This document shows positions 8,276 to 15,535 of a stretch of DNA of 64,000 nt, piece by piece. The stretch lies in contig NZ_AP023360.1 in NCBI RefSeq assembly GCF_018326265.1, positions 7,623,001-7,687,000 of the forward strand. The letters run 5' to 3'. Numbering within the stretch: position 1 is the stretch's first letter; each line of letters starts with the position of its first letter. Both the position numbers and the translations under genes were made by a program. Below the pieces are notes generated by a model. The model had not been told where the DNA came from, searched no databases, and was given only the letters and a program-made list of their open reading frames with translations. The DNA is from Catellatospora sp. IY07-71. Lineage in GTDB: Bacteria > Actinomycetota > Actinomycetes > Mycobacteriales > Micromonosporaceae.

Positions 8276-9448
8276 ATGAGCACCATTTCCCCCGAGGCCC
8301 GGCCGCTGCGCCGGGTCGGGGCCGCCGCCGTGCTGGCGGCGGTCCTGCTGGCCGCGGGCTGCGGGTCCGAACCCGACCCCGTCGCCGAGCCCGCGCCCGG
8401 CGCGGGCGCGCTGGACCTGGCGGCGGTGTGCCCGACGACGATCGTCGTGCAGGCCGCGTGGACGCCGGAGGCCGAGCACGGCTCGCTCTACCAGCTGGTC
8501 GGCGCGGGCTACAAGATCGACGCCGCGGCGAAGAAGGTGTCCGGCCCGCTGCTGTCCGGCGGGCAGAGCACCGGGGTGAACATCGAGATCCGGGCCGGCG
8601 GCCCGGCCATCGGCTTCCAGAACGCGGGCGCGCAGATGTACGCCGACCCGACGATCATGCTGGGCCAGGTCGCCACGGACGACGCCATCGGGCTCTCTGC
8701 CAAGCAGCCCGTGGTCGGCGTGGTCGCGCCGTTCGACATCGCGCCCTACATGATCATGTGGGACCCGGCGTCGAACCCGACGTTCAACTCCATCGTGGAC
8801 ATCGGCAAGACCGACACCAAGGTGCTCTACTTCAACGGCGCGACGTACATGGAGTACCTGGTCGGCTCGGGCATCCTGCGGCGCAGCCAGGTCGACGGCG
8901 CGTACGACGGCAGCCCCACCCGCTTCCTCGCCGACAAGGGGAAGATCGCGCAGCAGGGCTTCGCCACCAACGAGCCGTTCATCTACCAGAACGCCTTGCC
9001 GCAGTGGAAGAAGCCGGTGAAGTTCCAGCTCATCCACGACACCGGCTACCCGATCTACCCCGAGGCGATCGTGGTGCGCGCGGACAAGAAGGCCGAGCAC
9101 TCGGCGTGCCTGAAGAAGCTCGTGCCGATCATCCAGCGCTCGCAGGTCGAGTACGTGAAGAGCCCCGCCGCCACGAACGAGCTGATCATCAAGCTCAACG
9201 ACGCCTACAAGGGCTTCCCGTACAGCACGGAGCAGGCCAAGTTCAGCGTCGACCAGCAGCTCAAGCTGAACATCGTCGGCAACGGCAGCAACGGCACCCT
9301 GGGCGACTTCGACGTGGACCGGGTCAAGCAGGTCATCACCATCGTGTCGCCGATCTACGACGGCCAGCGCAAGGAGATCAAGGCCGGGCTCACCCCGCAG
9401 GACCTGGTCACCAACGAGTTCATCGACCCGTCGATCGGGCTGAGCTGA
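8276..9448 (+). CDS. ABC substrate-binding lipoprotein (NMT1/SsuA type)
   Basis: A 390-residue predicted lipoprotein with a twin-Arg-free signal peptide ending in VLLAAGC. The mature region has the type-2 binding fold pattern of NMT1/THI5-like and SsuA/TauA proteins (TTIVVQAAWTPEAEHG near its start, then KVLYFNGATYMEYLVGSG). I chose the ATG at 8276 because AAGGAGA lies just ahead of it and it gives a clean signal peptide; an in-frame ATG at 8234 overlaps the permease stop and is the alternative. This is the second, unrelated binding protein of the operon. Confidence 0.9.
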   Translation: MSTISPEARPLRRVGAAAVLAAVLLAAGCGSEPDPVAEPAPGAGALDLAAVCPTTIVVQAAWTPEAEHGSLYQLVGAGYKIDAAAKKVSGPLLSGGQSTGVNIEIRAGGPAIGFQNAGAQMYADPTIMLGQVATDDAIGLSAKQPVVGVVAPFDIAPYMIMWDPASNPTFNSIVDIGKTDTKVLYFNGATYMEYLVGSGILRRSQVDGAYDGSPTRFLADKGKIAQQGFATNEPFIYQNALPQWKKPVKFQLIHDTGYPIYPEAIVVRADKKAEHSACLKKLVPIIQRSQVEYVKSPAATNELIIKLNDAYKGFPYSTEQAKFSVDQQLKLNIVGNGSNGTLGDFDVDRVKQVITIVSPIYDGQRKEIKAGLTPQDLVTNEFIDPSIGLS

Positions 9449-9451
9449 CCC

Positions 9452-10828
9452 GTGCCCGCACCTGAGCTGGCCGCGATCGCCGCGACGGCGAGCCGCCGGG
9501 CGCCCGTCCCGGCGGCGCTCGCCGCGTTCCTCGGCGACCTCACCGCCGCCCTGCACCCCGATCGCGTCAGCACCCTGGAGGCGGCCCGGCTGGCCGCCTC
9601 CAGGGACGGCGCCTACCTGTCCCCGTTGCTGTCGGCGGTGCTCCCGGAGCGTCTCGCCGACGTGGTGGTGCGCCCGGCCGACACCGCGGAGCTGCTGACC
9701 GCGGTACGGCTGGCGCACGCGCACCGGGTGCCCGTGGTCCCCCGGGGCCGCGGCACCGGCAACTACGCCCAGGCGGTGCCGCTGGCCGGCGGGCTCGTCG
9801 TCGATCTCACCGGCGCCGACCGGGTGCTGGAGGTCGGCGACGGCTGGATCCGCGCCGAGGCCGGGGCCACGTTCGTGGCGCTGGAGGCGGCCGCGCGGCG
9901 GCACGGCCAGGAGATCGCGATGCTGCCGACCACCGTCGGCAGCACCATCGGCGGTTTCCTCGGCGGCGGCGCGGGCGGGCTCGGCTCCATCGAGCACGGC
10001 TGGCTGTGGGACGGCTTCGTGCTGGCCCTGGACGTGGTCACCTGCCCGCCCGGCGGCGCGCCGCTGCGCGTGCACGGGCGCGGCTGCCTGCCGTACCTGC
10101 ACGCGTACGGCGTCACGGGCATCATCGCCACCGCCACGGTGCGGCTGGCGCCCGCCCGGCAGCGCACCGCGGTGCTCGCCTCGTTCCCCGCGCCGGACTG
10201 GGCCGGGGCCACCCGCGCCGGGCAGGAGCTGCTGCGGCTGGACCCGCCACCCCGGCTGGTGTCGCTGGACGACGCCACGCTGATCGAGACCTATCCGGCC
10301 GACCCGGCGCTGCCCTCGGGCCGGATCAGCCTGCGCGCCGTCGTGGACGCCGCCGCCGCGCCCGTCGTGACGCAGGCGATCACCGCGCACGGCGGGCGGG
10401 TCGAGTCCATCGCCGCCGACGCGGTCGGCTACGTGTCCACACTGGCCTTCAACCACGTCACGTTGCGCGCCCGCAAGGCCCGGCCCGACCTGTGCCACCT
10501 CCAGGTGGGCGGCGAGCCGCTGGTGAGCGATCCGGACGCGGTGCGTGCCTGCCTGCCCGGGGCGATGCTGCACCTGGACGGCCTGCGTACCCATCTGGAC
10601 GCCGCGGACCCGCGACGCGGGCGCGGCTTCGGTGGCCTGCTGCTGTCGGAGTTCCGCGACGCCGCGACCCTCTACGACGGCATCGACCGGCTACGCGACC
10701 TGGGCGTACACGTGATCGACCCGCACACCTGGGAGCTGGGCGGCCCAGCGCTGCCCGGCATCCGCGCCGCCGCCGTCGCCAACGACCCGCTCGGCCTGCT
10801 CAACCCCGGCAAACTCCCCGCGGCGTAG
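9452..10828 (+). CDS. FAD-binding (PCMH-type) oxidoreductase
   Basis: A 458-residue flavoprotein whose N-terminal half holds the FAD_binding_4 pattern: PVVPRGRGTGNYAQAVPLAG (about residue 91), then the pair of Gly-rich turns TVGSTIGGFLGGGAGG (about 165-180). It ends with the NDPLGLLNPGKL motif common to glycolate-oxidase/BBE-like enzymes. The GTG start is 3 bases after the lipoprotein stop. As last gene of the operon it is a good candidate for oxidising the imported or deaminated compound. I cannot name the substrate. Confidence 0.85.
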   Translation: MPAPELAAIAATASRRAPVPAALAAFLGDLTAALHPDRVSTLEAARLAASRDGAYLSPLLSAVLPERLADVVVRPADTAELLTAVRLAHAHRVPVVPRGRGTGNYAQAVPLAGGLVVDLTGADRVLEVGDGWIRAEAGATFVALEAAARRHGQEIAMLPTTVGSTIGGFLGGGAGGLGSIEHGWLWDGFVLALDVVTCPPGGAPLRVHGRGCLPYLHAYGVTGIIATATVRLAPARQRTAVLASFPAPDWAGATRAGQELLRLDPPPRLVSLDDATLIETYPADPALPSGRISLRAVVDAAAAPVVTQAITAHGGRVESIAADAVGYVSTLAFNHVTLRARKARPDLCHLQVGGEPLVSDPDAVRACLPGAMLHLDGLRTHLDAADPRRGRGFGGLLLSEFRDAATLYDGIDRLRDLGVHVIDPHTWELGGPALPGIRAAAVANDPLGLLNPGKLPAA

Positions 10829-10879
10829 GGCCGCCGCAGCCCGGTTGCCGGTGTCGCAGGGGCGGCCTATGGTGGGCCC

Positions 10880-11008
10880 ATGGCGACGGCAGCGCTCCAG
10901 GCGACCGCCCGCCCGCGGACCGACCGCGGCCGGGCCGACGCACGCTGCCCGCGCACCCGTGTCGCGCTGCGCCGGCCGGACCTCGGCCCGATCACGGCTC
11001 CGCACTAG
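10880..11008 (+). CDS. Possible 42-residue Arg-rich small protein
   Basis: A short open frame starting MATAALQATARPRTDRGR. The hexamer TATGGT lies 6 bases before the ATG, the same spacing seen ahead of several other apparently leaderless genes in this window. There is no ribosome-binding site and no known domain. The rest of the 267-base gap before the next gene shows nothing I can name. Confidence 0.25.
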   Translation: MATAALQATARPRTDRGRADARCPRTRVALRRPDLGPITAPH

Positions 11009-11095
11009 TCACCGCCGGCAGCAGCACGGCGTTTCGGGCGGAGCACACCGGCTCCGGCCCGATTTCTTTTTACCCACCCGACAGTGGAGGTTTCC

Positions 11096-11404
11096 ATGAC
11101 CACGCTCGACACCACCGATCACGACGACTGGCTCGTCCGGGTCCACCACCGGCTGACCCGCACCTGCCAGGACCAGACCGCCCAGCTGGCCGAACTCACC
11201 GCCACCGCCCCCGACGCCGCCGAGGCCGCCGCGCACAACGCGCTGCTGAGCGCGGCCCGCCAGGGCCTCGCCGACACCGTCGCCGCGCTCCGCCGCATCG
11301 AGCAGGGCCGCTACGGCGCCTGCGAGGTGTGCGCCGCCGCCATCCCCGCCGCGCGGCTGGACCTGCTCCCCCACGCCCGGACCTGCGTGTCCTGCCCCCG
11401 CTAG
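11096..11404 (+). CDS. DksA/TraR-family zinc-finger protein
   Basis: A 102-residue protein. Residues 1-75 are helical, and the C-terminal part carries the DksA/TraR C4 zinc finger: YGACEVC ... ARTCVSC, preceded by RIEQGRYG, the usual linker. DksA-type proteins bind the RNA polymerase secondary channel; many actinobacterial members of this size have no tested role. The ATG was chosen because GGAGG (11086-11090) sits 5 bases ahead. The gene is monocistronic and ends in a hairpin shared with the convergent methyltransferase. Confidence 0.85.
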   Translation: MTTLDTTDHDDWLVRVHHRLTRTCQDQTAQLAELTATAPDAAEAAAHNALLSAARQGLADTVAALRRIEQGRYGACEVCAAAIPAARLDLLPHARTCVSCPR

Positions 11405-11426
11405 GGCCGCGCGGACGTCCGCCACG

Positions 11427-11460
11427 GCGAGCAGGTCACCGCGCCCGGCGACCTGCTCGC
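11427..11460. terminator. Hairpin between convergent genes
   Basis: Perfect 11-base arms (11427-11437 and 11450-11460, GCGAGCAGGTC and its complement) around a 12-base loop, between the DksA-like and methyltransferase stop codons. It can act in both directions. Confidence 0.7.
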
Positions 11461-11467
11461 ACCTCGC

Positions 11468-12298
11468 TCATTCCGCCCGGCGCGCCGTGACCAGCAGGTA
11501 CTCCCAGTCCATGGCGCCCCAGCCGAGGTCGTGCCGGCGGGCCAGCTCGGCCAGCGCCTCGTCCAGCTCCGCGGCGCGTTCGGGCTGGTCGGCGAGGTTG
11601 CGGTAGACGGCGATGGTCGGGCCGTAGTTGGCCTTGAAGTAGTCGCGGAACTCCTCGGCCGTGTCGAAGTGGTCCACCCGGACGGTGGCGCGGCATACCT
11701 CGACGTCGGTGACCCGGTCGCCGAGCAGCTTGGCCACGTGCGCCGGGTCGCCCCACAGCGGCGGCGGTGACGCCCCGGGCGGCGGCGGTGCCGCGTACGG
11801 CTTCATCGCCGCGAACATGCGGCCGATGAAACCCTCCGGCGTCCAGCTGATCAGGCCGATCGTGCCGCCCGGCCGGCACACCCGGACCAGTTCGTCCGCG
11901 GCGGCCTGGTGGTGCGGGGCGAACATGACGCCCACGCAGGACATGACGACGTCGAAGGCGCCGTCGGCGTACGGCAGCGCCTCCGCGTCGGCCTGCTCCC
12001 AGCGCAGCTGCGCGCCCTGCTCCGCGGCGACCCGGCGGCCCGCGTCGAACAGTTCGGGGGTCAGGTCGCTGGCGACGACGTCCGCGCCGGCCAGCGCGGC
12101 GGGGATCGCCGCGTTGCCGGAGCCCGCAGCGACGTCGAGGACCTGCGCGCCCGGCTTCACCTGGCAGGCGTCCACCAGCGCCGGGCCCAGCGCGGGGATG
12201 ACCTCGGCGGCGACCGCCGGGTAGTCCCCGAGGGCCCACATCGCCCGGTGCCGCGTCTTGAGCGCGCGGTCGGCTTCCGGGTCGTTCGGTGCGGTCAT
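11468..12298 (-). CDS. Class I SAM-dependent methyltransferase (UbiE-like)
   Basis: A 276-residue methyltransferase. Motif I is VLDVAAGSGNAAIPAALAG (about residue 51), motif II carries the acidic ribose contact VASDLTPE, and motif IV is FDVVMSCVGVMFAPHH. A small-molecule substrate is likely. I chose the second ATG (MTAPNDPEAD) because GGGAG lies about 10 bases ahead of it; the first ATG at 12313 is the alternative. The head-to-head neighbour is a decayed HxlR regulator, which may once have controlled this gene. Confidence 0.85.
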   Translation of the reverse strand: MTAPNDPEADRALKTRHRAMWALGDYPAVAAEVIPALGPALVDACQVKPGAQVLDVAAGSGNAAIPAALAGADVVASDLTPELFDAGRRVAAEQGAQLRWEQADAEALPYADGAFDVVMSCVGVMFAPHHQAAADELVRVCRPGGTIGLISWTPEGFIGRMFAAMKPYAAPPPPGASPPPLWGDPAHVAKLLGDRVTDVEVCRATVRVDHFDTAEEFRDYFKANYGPTIAVYRNLADQPERAAELDEALAELARRHDLGWGAMDWEYLLVTARRAE

Positions 12299-12354
12299 CG
12301 TGGTTGCTCCCATCGTCTCGTGACGAGGTCACGCTACGAACCGCCGGCCGGCGC

Positions 12355-12746
12355 TATCCAGTACACGATCTGTACCTGTACCGGCCGCCCGTCCGGGCCT
12401 ACCGTGCGCACCGTGGGAGCCCGGCCGGCGCCGAGGTGCAGTACCTGCTGACCCCGGCCGGGCGGGAGCTGGAGCCGATCGTCGTGGCGCTGGGCGCCTG
12501 GGGCGTACGGTGGATCGGCGAGCTGGGCGACCAGGATCTCGACCCGAAGCTGCTGCTGTGGGACATGCACCGGCACGTCGATCCCGGCGCGGTGCCGGAG
12601 CGGCGCACCGTCGTCCGGTTCTCGTTCCACGACAGGTGCGCGGCCCGGAGGAGCTGCGCCGCGCGGTGCCGACGTGGTTCCGGGCGAGTGTCTTCGCCAC
12701 GGTGCCGCGCGAGCGGCGCACGGACGCCACCGTCCTCACCTCCTGA
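12355..12746 (+). pseudogene. HxlR-family regulator with C-terminal SCP2-like domain, decayed
   Basis: Frame 1 reads VQYLLTPAGRELEPIVVALG then AWGVRWIGELGDQDLDPKLL, the wing and dimer helix of HxlR regulators running into an SCP2-like domain, up to VRFSFHD (about 12630). The frame is then lost; another frame continues RGPEELRRAVPTWFRASVFA to a stop at 12746, which is how such SCP2 domains end. The DNA-binding helices at the N-terminus and the middle of the SCP2 domain are missing, so at least two lesions exist. It faces the methyltransferase gene. A functional product is very unlikely. Confidence 0.65.
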
Positions 12747-12794
12747 GCCCGTCGCGGACGGAGCACGTCCGGCAGGGCAGCCACTCCGGCGGCC

Positions 12795-12832
12795 CACAAC
12801 TTCTGGGATGTAGGTACAACCCAGAAGTTGTG
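12795..12832. terminator. Perfect 13-base hairpin
   Basis: Arms CACAACTTCTGGG (12795-12807) and CCCAGAAGTTGTG (12820-12832) pair perfectly around a 12-base loop. It lies between the decayed regulator and the convergent dinB stop, so termination is the simplest role. Its lower GC content than the surroundings makes it stand out. Confidence 0.65.
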
Positions 12833-12922
12833 ACGCGCCAAGCAAGGTTGTCGCCGGCAGCCGCCCGGGTTGCGCGTGGCCGCCGGCCCAGGGACACGGT
12901 TTGGTCCCGACCGCGACGCAGC

Positions 12923-14113
12923 TCAGTCCGGCAGCATCGGCATGACCAGGCCGGTGTCGCGGCCCAGCAGCGTGCCGCGCTGCAGCGAGCCGGTGCCGAA
13001 GCGTTCGCGCACGGCGTCGAGGACGGTGTCCAGCGCGTCACGGTGCACCTCGCCGAACGGCAGCTCCGGCTGCACGTGGCCGTCGGCGTCCAGATTGCCG
13101 ACGGATACGCCGAGCAGGGTCAGGCCGCGCTCGGCGACCAGCGGCAGCGCCGTGGCCAGCAGCGTGCGCGCGGCGTCCAGGACGGCCTCGGTCTGCGCGG
13201 TGGCCTTGGGCAGCGTGGTGGAGCGGGTGGCCCGGGTGTAGTCGGCGAAACGCAGCCGCAGCACGACGGTGCGCCCCGGCCGCTCGGCCCTGCGCATCCG
13301 GCGGGTGACCCGCTCCACCAGCCCGGCCAGGGTGGCGTCGAGGAACTCGGCGTGGTGCGGACCGCGCCCCAGCGCGTGCTGCGCGCCCATCGACGCGCGG
13401 CGGCGGCCGACGACCACCGGGCGCGGATCGCGGTTGTGCGCCAGTGCGTGCAGGTGCCGCCCGGCGCCCTGGCCGAGCAGCGAGACCAGGGCGGCCTCGC
13501 CGAGCCGGGCGACCTGGCCGACCCTGCGGATGCCGCGCTGGTGCAGTTTCGCCGCGGTCACCTGGCCGACCCCCCAGAGCACCTCCACCGGCAGCCCGTG
13601 CAGGAACGCCAGCTCGTCGCCCGGGGCGACGGCCAGCAGCCCGTCCGGCTTGGCGACCCGGCTGGCCACCTTCGCCAGGAACTTGGTGCGGGCCACCCCG
13701 ACGGTGATCGGCAGGCCGACCCGGTCGAGCACGTCGCGGCGCAGCCCTCGGGCGATCTCCACCGGGGTGCCGGCGATCCGGTGCAGCCCCCCGACGTCGA
13801 GGAACGCCTCGTCGATGGAGAGGGGCTCGACCAGCGGCGTGGTGTCGTCGAACACCGCGAACACGGCCCGGCTGGCGGCGGTGTACGCGGCCATCCGCGG
13901 CTCGACCACCAGCGCGCGGGGGCACAGGGCGCGCGCGGCGCGCACGCCCATCGCGGTGCGCACGCCGAACGCCTTCGCCTCATAGCTGGCCGCGAGCACG
14001 ACACCGCCGCCGACGATCACGGGCCGCCCGCGCAGCCGCGGATCGTCACGCTGCTCCACCGACGCGTAGAACGAGTCGAGGTCCGCGTGCAGGATCGCCG
14101 CTTCACTCCGCAC
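12923..14113 (-). CDS. dinB: DNA polymerase IV (Y family)
   Basis: A 396-residue translesion polymerase. The catalytic acidic residues are in ILHADLDSFYASVEQRDDP (residues 7-25) and SIDEAFLD (about 99-106), followed by the thumb helix-hairpin-helix (LWGVGQVTAAKL) and little-finger domain. The C-terminus ends in MLPD without a QLxLF-like clamp-binding motif at the very end, although QPELPFG is present internally and could serve. A LexA-like box lies 12 bases upstream, so SOS control is plausible. It follows a small kinase gene on the same strand. Confidence 0.93.
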   Translation of the reverse strand: MRSEAAILHADLDSFYASVEQRDDPRLRGRPVIVGGGVVLAASYEAKAFGVRTAMGVRAARALCPRALVVEPRMAAYTAASRAVFAVFDDTTPLVEPLSIDEAFLDVGGLHRIAGTPVEIARGLRRDVLDRVGLPITVGVARTKFLAKVASRVAKPDGLLAVAPGDELAFLHGLPVEVLWGVGQVTAAKLHQRGIRRVGQVARLGEAALVSLLGQGAGRHLHALAHNRDPRPVVVGRRRASMGAQHALGRGPHHAEFLDATLAGLVERVTRRMRRAERPGRTVVLRLRFADYTRATRSTTLPKATAQTEAVLDAARTLLATALPLVAERGLTLLGVSVGNLDADGHVQPELPFGEVHRDALDTVLDAVRERFGTGSLQRGTLLGRDTGLVMPMLPD

Positions 14114-14124
14114 GACCAGCAGCT

Positions 14125-14140
14125 TAGTACATCTGTTCGA
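14125..14140 (-). promoter_or_regulatory. LexA-like SOS box ahead of dinB
   Basis: Read on the minus strand the site is TCGAACAGATGTACTA. The actinobacterial SOS consensus is TCGAAC-N4-GTTCGA; the first half is perfect and the second has two mismatches. It lies 11 bases before the dinB start, between it and the kinase stop, where repression would be expected. Confidence 0.55.
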
Positions 14141-14141
14141 T

Positions 14142-14702
14142 TCACGGGAAGGCGCGGCGCAGGGCCAGCATCGCCGCGGCGGTCAGCAGCTCGTCGGCCA
14201 CCTCCGCCACGGGCAGCCGGCCGTCGACCACGGCGTCGGCCCAGCCGGTGAGGGCGCGCTGGTCGGCCTCGAGGCCGTCGAGGATCGCGGCACGGCTGTC
14301 GCCCATCCGCCCGAACGGGTTGCCCCGCTCGGCGGCGTCGAGCCGCAGCGCCGCGACCGCACCGTCGATCGTCAGCACCACCACGGCGTCGAACCGGTCC
14401 CGCAGCTCGTACGCGTTGTCCGCGCGTCCGCACAGGAACAGCGCGGCCGCCTCGCCCGCCTCGGCGACCGCTGCGGCGATCAGCCGGTCCAGCACGTCCG
14501 CGTGCCACACCCAGCGGTGCCGGGCCAGCCACGCCCGGTCCGGATCCGTCGGCCAGGGCACCGGCGCACCGTGTTCGCCGACCCAGTCGCACAGGCCGGG
14601 GTGGCCGTCCAGGCTCACCGCGGGCTGCCCGTGCGTGGCCAGGTGGCGCGCCAGGGTGCTCTTGCCCGCGGCGGACACCCCGGTCACCAGAACGATCATC
14701 AT
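14142..14702 (-). CDS. P-loop kinase-like ATP-binding protein
   Basis: A 186-residue protein with an N-terminal Walker A motif, TGVSAAGKSTLARHLA (about residue 7), and the size and layout of shikimate/gluconate/adenylate-type kinases. The LID and substrate regions do not match a named enzyme that I recognise. It lies directly upstream of dinB, but the LexA-like box between them suggests separate control. Substrate unknown. Confidence 0.7.
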   Translation of the reverse strand: MMIVLVTGVSAAGKSTLARHLATHGQPAVSLDGHPGLCDWVGEHGAPVPWPTDPDRAWLARHRWVWHADVLDRLIAAAVAEAGEAAALFLCGRADNAYELRDRFDAVVVLTIDGAVAALRLDAAERGNPFGRMGDSRAAILDGLEADQRALTGWADAVVDGRLPVAEVADELLTAAAMLALRRAFP

Positions 14703-14835
14703 CTCGGCACGCTCTCTGCCCGGCCCCTGCCACGACGCGACACCCCCTGTCTACCACCCGCGCCGGGTCCGGCAGGCGAGCGGCAGGTCAGCCGAAGCCG
14801 CTGTCGACGTGGTCCCCGGTGCGGCCCCCGAACGG

Positions 14836-15453
14836 TCAGGCTTGCCGGTCCTGCCGCAGCTCATAGACGTATCCGCTGTGCGGGGCGATCGTCATCTGGA
14901 CCGCTTCGCCCACTCGGACGCGTCCCATCACCCAATCGGTCACCCGGTACGGGCGTCGCGGACACCCGTCGCCCTCCACCACGACATAAGGCACCCGCAT
15001 GAGCGACGATCCGCCCTCTCCGTCGCCCGATTCATAGACGTCCTCGATCGTGTCGACGACCCGGCCGCGAAAGGAGCGGCGCATCGCGTGATCGAGCAGT
15101 CCCAGTGCCAGCGGCACCAGCCCGGCGACGACCAGCGTCACGCCGCCGACGGTGTAGCACAGCGGCAGCCAGAAGCCCGGCGAGCCGGTCTCCCCGTCCA
15201 CCCCGTTCCGCAGGACCATCCGGAACAGCGCGAGCCCGAGCAGGATGAACAGCAGCCGCAGCGCCGTCCGGCCTGGCGCGACCGGGTGGGTCAGCGTCGA
15301 CTGGCGCTGCCGGGCCATGATCTCCTTGCGCCGCGCGCGCTCGCGCCGGCGCCGTGCCCGCGCGGACGGCGTCGCGCCGCGCACCGCCCCGACCACCGGC
15401 ACGCCGACCAGCACGGCGATCGCGGCGAACTCCATCACGTTGCCGAGGTCCAT
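14836..15453 (-). CDS. Membrane protein of unknown function
   Basis: A 205-residue protein with an N-terminal hydrophobic segment (residues 7-24), a very basic stretch (ARARRRRERARRKE), two central hydrophobic segments (about 66-80 and 95-120) and a soluble C-terminal part of about 75 residues. A GGGAAGGG site precedes the ATG. I recognise no family. The order of a basic loop between membrane segments and a soluble end suggests a membrane-anchored protein with a cytoplasmic or extracytoplasmic beta-rich tail. Confidence 0.7.
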   Translation of the reverse strand: MDLGNVMEFAAIAVLVGVPVVGAVRGATPSARARRRRERARRKEIMARQRQSTLTHPVAPGRTALRLLFILLGLALFRMVLRNGVDGETGSPGFWLPLCYTVGGVTLVVAGLVPLALGLLDHAMRRSFRGRVVDTIEDVYESGDGEGGSSLMRVPYVVVEGDGCPRRPYRVTDWVMGRVRVGEAVQMTIAPHSGYVYELRQDRQA

Positions 15454-15535
15454 CGACGCCCTTCCCTATCAGAGGGACGAGTATGGACCCCTTCGGCGAA
15501 CGGCAGGCCACCACCGGGCGACCGGCACGTGACGG

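Noticed and set aside
8072..10594. An 840-codon open frame on the minus strand across the lipoprotein and oxidase genes
   Set aside because: Shadow frame; the plus-strand genes have signal peptides, family motifs and coupled starts.
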